Assembly (NCBI GenBank): GCA_028565635.1
Contig: JAOXYB010022058.1
Location: forward strand, 586-17,030
Direction: 5' to 3'
From: Phoronis ovalis
Taxonomy: Eukaryota > Phoronida > Phoronidae
Length of the DNA stretch: 16,445 nucleotides
Of the stretch, positions 1-8,066 are shown one piece after another; position 1 is the stretch's first letter; every line of letters begins with the position of its first letter. The notes under the pieces were generated by a model. It saw only the letters and a program-made list of their open reading frames with translations. It had not been told where the DNA came from and made no database searches. The translations under genes were made by a program, and so were the position numbers.

Positions 1-127
1 TGTATAAACCGTTGAATAATAATACATGTATAAACCGTTGAATAATAATACATGTATAAACCGTTGAATAATAATACATGTATAAACCGTTGAATAATAA
101 TACGTGTATAAACCGTTGAATAATAAT
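1..127. repeat. 26-bp tandem satellite, about 4.9 copies
   Basis: Five head-to-tail units start at 1, 27, 53, 79 and 105. Each opens with tgtataaaccgttg and continues with an AT-only stretch. The units are almost identical; the fourth ends in tacg rather than taca. The array begins at the first base of the window, so it probably extends to the left. It ends abruptly at about 127 in a T-rich stretch. Near-identity suggests recent expansion or homogenisation. There is no sign of a gene or of CRISPR architecture, because there are no spacers. Confidence 0.95.
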
Positions 128-1607
128 TTTTCTTTTTGCTGCTGTGGTATCTTGTTTAATTTTCGGTGTATAATCACTTACTTGCACTTGTCTCTAAGCA
201 TAGATGAAAAACAATACACAGCAAAACTGAAAAGAAATTAGAATGTCTATATACTCCTCAAAATGATACATATTAATTAGCTTCAACCAAATTCAATCAG
301 AAACGGTTGTTGCTAGGTGCGCAATGCAACCAACTCCCTTATGAGGAGATATATTTGTGTAGACAGAGATACTGCAATGAGTCTTGTTTTAGAAATATGT
401 TTTAAAAATAATCATGGCCAACCCCAGGAATGACATTCTTGATCCATCTGTTTTCGTTGTACGGCTACTTAACTATACAAAATATGTATAAAGCAAATAG
501 GTTTACTGTTTGCAGCATAATCTGTCATTTGATTTCATTAATGCTGCATGACATGAAGTTTCAAGAATCATGTAACTCTCAATGGCGCCAGTGTATAATC
601 GTCACTGGATTATGTACATATTTAACCATTTGATGTAAAATCATTATTCATTAAAACTTTCATACAAGGGAGAGGGTTTATTTCTACAGAGGTTTTCATA
701 TTATATTAAAAATGATATCGTATCTAATGATGATTAAATAGTATTCTACCACAGCAATCATCAACAAATGATGCTTGTCACTATAGAGTCAACAGCATTG
801 CCAATCAAAGTGCTCATTAATATACGGAAAATACGCATCGAATTCGATAAAGTACCCTGTTGTAAAGTATATCATAACTGTCCAGAAGGAGATTTGTCTC
901 TTATTGTTTATTCTTTGTATTGCTACTTCATTTTAATATTGCCATGCTGAACTTTGCTCCCAGATTAATATAAACAACCACAAAACTGAAAATAAAACTT
1001 ACGTTTTGTAAGAACTGTCATTGTTTTTGTCGAGCAAAATGTCTACATCATAATCTGAAAAGGGAAAATGTATTTTGGATAACCGAAATATAAACATCAC
1101 CGAATGAAATACACGAAATAGACTGAATATTATATGACCTACCCGCAGTGATTACAAACATTTTGCGTCAAATTATACGCGAAATACATTATCAATAAAC
1201 GAATAAAACTAATGTAATTTGTCAATTGTTATACTATGCAAAAGACAATCTTCAAATTAGTTTAAGTACTAAATGTCGTGAGATGTATAAGCTGAACCTC
1301 ATTCCATTGTTTCATTTGGGTTTTGAATATATGTTGTTCCAATTGCAAAATAAAAAACACAATCGCTCCCAACGTATAATTCAAATGAAATTTTACAAAT
1401 GCCGTTGTTTTATTAAACATATTTTTGTTTGCTAAAATTTCTTTCGGTTTTCTCTTAGATTTGCTGAATAAATCCTAAATATGGATTGTCGAACTGGAAT
1501 TTCAAAGCGAATGTTCGCTATAGTTCATATTAGTTCGTTGATACTTTTAAATTTAGAGCAATAAATGGAATCATTGCATTACTAAACATCTATGATGTTC
1601 AAAATGT
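128..1607. other. non-coding AT-rich DNA, no gene seen
   Basis: This stretch is AT-rich with stops in all frames every few tens of codons. Open frames of 60-69 codons at 430-633, 768-950 and 1226-1435 have the composition expected of random AT-rich translation, with no domain and no recurring motif. I saw no tRNA-like element, no long poly(A) tail of a retrocopy and no clear terminal inverted repeat. It is best read as intergenic or intronic DNA. Confidence 0.7.
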
Positions 1608-1735
1608 ACCGGTATATCACTTTACTAGATTAAGGTGCATCCTAGGTTCAGGTACATCACTTTTACTAGGTTCAGGTACATCACTTTTACTAGGTTCAGG
1701 TACATCACTTTACTAGGTTCAGGTACATCAGTCTA
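1608..1735. repeat. 24-bp minisatellite, about 4-5 copies
   Basis: The unit begins taggttcaggtacatcac and ends with a short T-run plus ac. Clear units start at 1643, 1667, 1691 and 1714. The third is one base shorter in its T-run, and the last diverges after acatca. A degenerate copy precedes the array from about 1608 (ggtatatcac, then aaggtgcatc). The length change in the T-run is typical of slippage. No coding potential is apparent. Confidence 0.9.
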
Positions 1736-2506
1736 CTTTTGCTTTTTGTGGAAGCAATTTAAAAGTGATCTAACGTTTCCGTGAAATTGAAAAGGGGAAA
1801 GTTGAAATCTTTGCTCTATATAGGTTTGTACACGGATTACAGATATTAGTACGCGGAACGTACATCACGGAACATCATGCACATTTGTTGTCGCAATGAA
1901 ATACAATGGAAGATACAAGGATAATGTAACATATAACAATGTTTGTCTATTAAAATGCACTCTGATAGGAAGGTGACGTGGGTACTTTAACATAATTTAA
2001 TGCAAATACAAATGTTATATACTAAACTGACCTTCCTTTCGGAAAGTTATTTTTATAAAACATTAAAAACATGTTTATTGCATGCATTCATTTAATATGT
2101 AAATTTATACTTCCTTCCACGCGTTTCTTTTGTCATGACTATACTACGATAGAGGGATTAATTATCATGCAAGTATGATGCTTTCACTTTTATTGTTTTG
2201 ATATTTAAATTGTTTACACTGTTTTGCTTAAAACAACGAAGCTGCTTGCAGTGCTTGAAAACGTACACGTTCTAAATGTTCACAAATACATGATGCATGT
2301 TTATTTCTGTTATAAAGGTATTTATCGCGCATTTTCAATAAATTGAAATACCTTGATCAAAATTACTATAGTACTTACAAGTCCAGATAAGTAACATTAA
2401 CAGTGTTACAAATCATAAAAAGTCTTACTATGTCATGACGCACATATATTCTTTGAGAGAGAGAGCGTCAATATACTACCGGAATATACTATTTGCATGC
2501 ACTAAG
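1736..2506. other. non-coding AT-rich DNA, no gene seen
   Basis: There is no open frame of 60 codons or more. A weak echo of the preceding repeat (gtacatcac) occurs near 1860. A short GA microsatellite (ga repeated five to six times) lies at about 2453-2465, just before the foldback structure. Nothing else is supported. Confidence 0.65.
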
Positions 2507-2646
2507 TGGCTCTGGGAAGTCAAACCTAAACGTGCCCACAATTCTGGTAGTCTGTGATTGAACAGACCACAGGTGACCACGCTCATGCGAGTCATTCACG
2601 AAAGATGAACATTGTGGGATAGTTGAGATCCGTCTCCACAGAGCCA
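2507..2646. repeat. 140-bp imperfect foldback with two possible internal hairpins
   Basis: The left arm (2507-2542) and the reverse complement of the right arm (2611-2646) align without gaps over 36 positions. Both ends of the alignment match perfectly for 8 bases: TGGCTCTG with CAGAGCCA, and CCCACAAT with ATTGTGGG. Roughly three quarters of positions match overall. The 68-base interior contains a GTCTG/CAGAC stem and a second short stem around CGC-TCAT-GCG, so a multi-branched fold is possible. The segment is visibly richer in GC than its flanks. It could be a decayed MITE or a structured RNA gene. I see no flanking target duplication, and I do not assign a family. Confidence 0.6.
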
Positions 2647-5625
2647 ATTAATTTCAATATGTTTACGTTCTCAAGCTTGAAATGTTAATGAAAATAGTAA
2701 ATAACGTATCAGTACAAATCAAGACAATGTATTCATTTAAATCTAAAAAATAATGTGCAACTGGACTTGCTTCACGAGAAAAAAGTAAAAGCAGTGAAAC
2801 AGAGACAAAGGCATTTGGATGCCATATTTTTTATGTTTTAACGTGCAACAGAAACATATCTACTACAAAGAAACAAACAAACGGGATTCTGTTTCATGGA
2901 AAACATAGTTAGTCAAAGTTGTTCATCAGTAGATGACGGTAAATAGTGATTTTGTATTGTACTTTTTACAGGCATCAGACAGATGGAAAAAATGGACGGA
3001 CAAAAACAGATCTGTTCAGTACTGGTTCTAGCGTAAATATTTGAAGAAATATCCTCAGAACTATTCTGTAGAAATCACGAATGCAAATCTGCATATTTGC
3101 AAGTGAAAGCGAATTTTAACTCGTCATTATTTTAAAAGTACTTTGGTTATCAAGTACATAATTACCCCAACCAGGTAGGTACCCTCAGCACAATATGGGT
3201 TGGACCGTGGGCTAGTTCTTATACATTAGTTGTTAATATTTTAAACTACATGTGGAACGTTAACAGCCAAATAAAAATATCCTGTCACTTTTGCAACTAA
3301 ACTTATTTATACAGTCATCTACTCACATATTGCATAATGCGATGTACATTTCAACAAATCACATCATTGTACATGCTTCTTTTTCTCGAATCTCTCCTAG
3401 ACTTATTTCGAATTCGAATATACTTCTGTTTTGTATCCCAGGTTGTAATCATGTTCTATTCGTCAGACATATTTGTATTCATCAGCCCATTAGGCTGGAC
3501 GATCACCTGTTTTTATTGATATTTTACTGGAAACATGCTTTTTCATTTAAGCGTTACACGACACAATATAGATTTTATGATCCTCTGATTAAAATGATAC
3601 TATACTTAGAAGATTATTGAATAAGTGAAAATGTTTTTAAGGATTATTATTCCACGAGGAAAATATTAATCTTGCCTAAGTGTAATGGACTGTTAATGCA
3701 CGACGAATATTATAACTTATAAATAAATTAAAATATGAGTAATGACTGCTACGTTTCCTCTGTACGGTAAACAACGTTTTCTTGGTCCCATCCAATGAAT
3801 ACACTGCAAAGAACAATTCCGTCCTGCTTTCAGACAAACTTTATAAAGGGGTAATGTATTGAAAATAGAAATCCAGGAAACTTAAAAACCATTCTAAATG
3901 AGGCAAAAACAAGAACTATTATTTTTATGGATATTATTACAAGTATATTTTACATGTCCAGGCTCTGCAAGAACAATAGTATGTTGAACGCATTCTTTAC
4001 AAATTCCGCTGATTAACAAAAAAAAACAGATGTTAAAAAGACATTTCGTGCTCGGTTCCATGTCGTTTGCGTACTTTATTGGCCCCCTCTCGATGAACGA
4101 AGAAACCAAATAAAATAGGCCGGATGACGGTGACAGATACTGATATTTGTTTGCTGCTGTTACTGCCATTACGCCAATCTTATCTTCTACACTGCGACAG
4201 AAATATTATTGCGTACCTATACTTTTACACGAAGTCACTCTGTTGTCACAATGGTGGTTTGGCGAGCGAAAAGTCACCGTTAATTTGTTATTGTAATGAA
4301 GAATCTGATTTCCGTTATCAGAAATAATTGAAAAACATTTGAAGCAGAAATACTTACTTTCAATATTATCAGCAGTCAGATGACGTGACTTAACTTATAC
4401 GAGTATATTCTGCAAACATTTGTAATTTCAGTACGTAAAAAGGAGAAATATAGCTGTTCCAAACCATGCGTCTAAAATTGGAGAAAGTGAAAGGTGGATA
4501 ACATATATTTGAACAAATAAATCATACCTGCTTTTATTACAGCGTTATTATTTTACGCGCATCATGTCTCCATATCAATACATTACTGTAACACAAGCAG
4601 TAATATACATAAACTTCCATATGTAACACTCAATACAGTAAATACGTACCGTAAGAAAGAGAGATAAAAAAATCTGCTTTAAACTGTACATATACCAATT
4701 TGCACCGTAATATTTCACAAATCTAACCGTCTCACATCCAGTGGGCAGCACAGCTTAAATTGACAACTGTTAAATAAATCTTGATGAAGTCAATAATTTC
4801 CCAATTAATTTATGGAGATATATTTTCATGTGAAATTGCTTAATATCAAATCACAATAATTTACCGCGAAATAACACTCGTTTTACAAAAGACGACTAAT
4901 AATATATCACACTCTAGGTTTTCCATGTCATATCCATGGAAACATAAACGGTAACATAATTGCTATTAGTTATATATAATGTTTCTACGATATCATCAAT
5001 GACTGTCGTCATAGCATTGCTTGAATATCGCACATATTCAACAAGTATTGATATTTAATTATAATTTGGCGATAAGCTATTAGTTTAATTAGAACTTTAT
5101 CTACTTTACCTGAAACCTATTTAGTAGTACAGCCTGAAGTGCACAGTTATAGTCATTAACTAAGCACCGTTAATGCACATTTATAATAAGGTTATCAAGC
5201 TAGTCATACATACAAATTCTGCCGAAATTGTACTGTATTGTTTCACAATATTTATTGATAGTAACTAATTGTTTCTACCCGTTAAGTTAACGTAGAAGAT
5301 GTCTTGAAAGTCCTTGTCATCTACATTTTGTTTTTAAATTTATGAATTATTTTTAGAAAAGTTATTATATATTCGTATCATATTAATTAAATATAAATCC
5401 AATATTCTGTAAAATAAATGTAAAGTTTTATTTACACGAGGCATTTTTATTTATTGACGTCATGTAAAATATAACTTTCTACTGACAGTCTAATGTGAAA
5501 AGAAAATAATTTTTCAACAATTACATACATACAATACATATATATCTGTAGTAAATGCTTATCAAAAAAATGCATTTCGTACATCAAATGTCAGTCTGAC
5601 TAAATCCATCCGTTAGTGTTCCGTA
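2647..5625. other. about 3 kb of non-coding DNA, no gene seen
   Basis: The DNA is AT-rich with only short open frames, at 3291-3620 plus, 3894-4169 minus and 4124-4327 plus. These overlap one another, begin at arbitrary ATGs and encode low-information sequence rich in I, F, Y, S and N. I found no domain, repeat family or tRNA. One small perfect hairpin occurs at about 4920-4942 (TTTCCATG, 7-base loop, CATGGAAA). Spliced exons too short to recognise cannot be excluded. Confidence 0.65.
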
Positions 5626-5872
5626 CTTCTCTTGAGATGATCATACCTTCTCTTGATCTGATCATACCTTCTAGATCTCTTGAGATGATCATACCTTCTC
5701 TTGAGATGATCATACCTTCTCTTGAGATGATCATACCTTCTCTTGAGATGATCTTACCTTCTCTTGAGATGATCATACCTTCTCTTGAGATGATCATACC
5801 TTCTCTTGAGATGATCATACCTTCTCTTGATATGATCATACCTTCTCTTGAGATGATCATACCTTCTCTTGA
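5626..5872. repeat. 21-bp minisatellite, about 12 copies
   Basis: The unit is cttctcttgagatgatcat plus two further bases. Each unit contains the palindrome TGATCA and the inverted pair TCTC-tt-GAGA. Variants include gatctg in the second unit, tatg in place of gatg near 5831, one agatctt copy near 5752, and a 6-base insertion near 5670-5677. Because 21 is a multiple of three, the array is open on both strands. Plus-strand units read SLEMIIP and minus-strand units MIISREG, but neither frame is supported by conserved flanking sequence. I treat it as non-coding. Confidence 0.95.
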
Positions 5873-7544
5873 AAGATACGTAACACTACCGGATGGATTT
5901 GCTCAGGCTGATCGAATGTCACTTATGAGACTGGTAAACGTCTTTTAGACCCGTGCAAACGAAGAGAGAGGAATTAATAATTAGTATAATAAAATAATAA
6001 TTCTTTATGGACATCCTGTGATTGTGTAATACAGAAGGGTGCATTAATTAGTCATAGGTATGAATTGTATATGAATGACCATTAAAAACAATAATCATCA
6101 CTCTGTGTCCTCTGCAAGTAAAACTCCATTTTTGCGTTTAATTGACTGTACATTTTTTAGATCATATTTTCTCTAAATTTGATAAGGGAATATATTCACT
6201 CCGTTAGTTGCAGTAAAACAGGCAACAACAGGTAATTACACGTAATTCCATACAAGGTAACAATCCCGTACAGTACTGTATGGAATGATATACCGCATTA
6301 CATTGTACCTACCTTTTATACTAATGAATTTCCATTTTTATCCAGGCATAAATATTCCAATAAATATTATTCTAACTGCATCCATAACTTTAATTTATAT
6401 AACATCTTTTGTTGAACGCTTCGTTTATCTGAGTGATTTGCGTCAACGTTTATTACTATTACTAAGTGTTTCAGATAATGGATATGTATAATAAAATTAT
6501 TGATCCCTAAGCTGTGATTTATTTACTATTCTTTTGTATCTTTTTGCAAACTTCGGTCCCTCATTGATCTTTGATGAATGTCGGAAATATAGAAACATAG
6601 AGGGAAATAAAAACTAATCCACATCAATGATGTTTAATCTGTGTCCAGTGTGCAGGAACTTTTCTTATTGTGGTTTCCGGTTTCACAGACATGCAACTAG
6701 ATCAATGGGAATTTAGGATTAAGTAAAGTTAGGCGAATTCAATTACACAGCGAATAACTGGACGTATTATTCTGCATGTATGAAAAGAAAATTTTCATTT
6801 TGAAAATATGTAAGGTGATTTTCTAAAGAAAAACGGATAACATATATACATTGAACTGAATGACAGGACCCGCACCTCTTCACGATGTTTGAAACTGAAC
6901 CTTTAAAAAGAGTTCTGTTGCCTGTATTATTACTATAATATTATAATTATATGTATTTTATCTGTTGTTCCTGCTATAATTCATTGCCTTTTTGTTTTTG
7001 TTACTTGTGCTGCATAAGTTAAGCAGAAATCTGTATCCAGTCAAAAATTTAAAAAAAACATGTTTCAAGTTAACTGCCGACTATTATTCATGAAATCGAA
7101 CAACTAAAAACCACCTGGTGAGTATTTTGAAAATCACACAGAAAAACAGTTTCGGGAGAATCTTAAAATTAAATTTTTACTCCAAGACACACGAGGCGAG
7201 GAAATGCAAAATAAGTCTGATGCTTCGTGCACAATTTTATTCAATAATAAGTAAGTATCGCTAGTACTTCATGCAGGCTAAACACTAAAAAAAATAGCCA
7301 TAAAAACCAGCGGATGGCCAGTTTTGAAATCACAAGTAGGAGAATCTATATAGTCAAAATTCGCATTGTTTTCACAATATACAAACATTTCAAACTTTTA
7401 GATAAAATCTAGATACAAGCAGATGGTGGTTAGTTTTTGCCATTTATATACAGCAGAATGTGAGTGGTAAAATGGAAAAAATAATAACATTAGCTAATGC
7501 AAAAGAACAAATGTACCGGGACTTTCTGTTTATGTAAGGTTACA
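5873..7544. other. non-coding AT-rich DNA, possible old short duplication
   Basis: No credible gene is present. The 68-codon frame at 6285-6491 is hydrophobic AT-rich translation without a recognisable family. Two stretches, about 7104-7180 and about 7300-7366, share the order aaaaacca, tttgaaa, atcaca, ggagaatct. They may be remnants of an old local duplication, but the similarity is weak. Homopolymer A-runs are common. Confidence 0.6.
7539..7544. repeat. left GTTACA target-site duplication
   Basis: GTTACA directly abuts the left end of the foldback element, and the same six bases occur at 7757-7762 directly after its right end. By chance alone such an adjacent 6-base match is unlikely, though short flanks can mislead. 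Confidence 0.65.
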
Positions 7545-7756
7545 TATGGTGGCCCTGAAGGACTGTCGTGTTGTCGAGTTGTTTGCAAGTCGACAACACG
7601 ACATTTCATAGTAATTAAAATTGTCGTGTTGTCGAGTTGTTTGCAAGTCGACAACACGACATTTCGTACTGAATTGTCGTGTTGTCGAGTTGTCGAGTTA
7701 TTTTTTCAATTGTTTTTTACAAGTCGACAACACGACAGTCCTTCAGGGCCACCATA
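7545..7756. mobile_element. 212-bp foldback MITE with 37-bp terminal inverted repeats
   Basis: The left terminus (7545-7581) starts TATGGTGGCCCTGAAGGACT and is the reverse complement of the right terminus (7720-7756). The two match perfectly for 33 bases, have one mismatch, and then match for 3 more. The 6-bp sequence GTTACA lies immediately outside both ends (7539-7544 and 7757-7762), as expected of a target-site duplication. No transposase is encoded, so the element is non-autonomous. A 6-bp duplication and a TAT terminus would fit an IS3EU-like family. That is inference from remembered family traits and is uncertain. Near-perfect arms suggest recent mobility. Confidence 0.85.
7565..7736. 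repeat. three consecutive hairpins inside the foldback element
   Basis: Three palindromic modules occur at 7565-7602, 7623-7660 and 7676-7736. Each has a left arm GTCGTGTTGTCGAGTTG and a right arm that is its complement apart from one central G/C mismatch. The first two have a 4-base loop (tttg) and are identical. The third has an extra tcgagtt copy and a longer T-rich loop. The element can therefore fold either as one long stem from its termini or as a row of three short cruciforms. Confidence 0.85.
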
Positions 7757-7762
7757 GTTACA
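7757..7762. repeat. right GTTACA target-site duplication
   Basis: This is the partner of 7539-7544. The base before the left copy is g and the base after the right copy is t, so the visible duplication is six bases as long as the element is taken to start TATGG and end CCATA. Confidence 0.65.
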
Positions 7763-8060
7763 TGACGGTATAAAATGTACTTCAATACAATAACAATGCA
7801 AATAAATGACAATTACAAACAAGATATTTTTTTTCATATAAAAATTAATTTTTACAAAATATTGCCCTATTTTTTTTTAATATCAACACTCGCAACAAAA
7901 ACGGCGAACCGTAAACATGTGAAAATGAGGAATATCAAATAAATATCAAGCTGATAATGCAAACGCAACTGAGACTCAAATGTACAATATTATGCTTCTT
8001 TTAGAAGATTAAAAAAACAAAGACAGCATTATGCATAATGAGGCTACGTATCATATACGT
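7763..8060. other. non-coding spacer downstream of the membrane-protein gene
   Basis: This AT-rich spacer separates the foldback element from the 3' end of the minus-strand gene. It includes a small hairpin (CTTCT-ttt-AGAAG at 7995-8007). On the minus strand, 8026-8011 is T-rich (CTGTCTTTGTTTTTTT read 5' to 3') and sits where a downstream element of a poly(A) site would be expected. Confidence 0.5.
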
Positions 8061-8066
8061 TTTATT
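8061..8066 (-). terminator. AATAAA poly(A) signal overlapping the stop codon
   Basis: On the minus strand the stop codon and signal read TGAATAAA, so the last A of the TGA stop (position 8066) is the first A of a canonical AATAAA hexamer. A U-rich stretch follows about 35-50 bases further on (8026-8011), in the usual place for a downstream element. I saw no other AATAAA on this strand in the next roughly 250 bases. If used, the 3' UTR would be only about 10-30 bases long. Confidence 0.6.

Noticed and set aside
1-127. CRISPR-like array
   Set aside because: The units are contiguous with no variable spacers, and the genomic context is eukaryotic.
2560-2622. Possible hammerhead ribozyme core (ctcatgcgag ... 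cgaaag) inside the foldback
   Set aside because: The first core motif should be CTGATGA and is not present, and the flanking stems do not pair as required.
3291-3620. 109-codon plus-strand frame
   Set aside because: Overlaps another frame, has low-complexity AT-rich composition, and has no domain, splice context or poly(A) site that would support a gene.
5600-5948. Open frames of 86 codons (minus) and 110 codons (plus) across the 21-bp repeat
   Set aside because: Both arise because the repeat unit is a multiple of three and lacks stops. The non-repeat ends carry no recognisable sequence.
7497-7757. 86-codon plus-strand frame over the foldback transposon
   Set aside because: It is the translation of inverted-repeat DNA and ends at the element's right edge. 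There is no coding signature.
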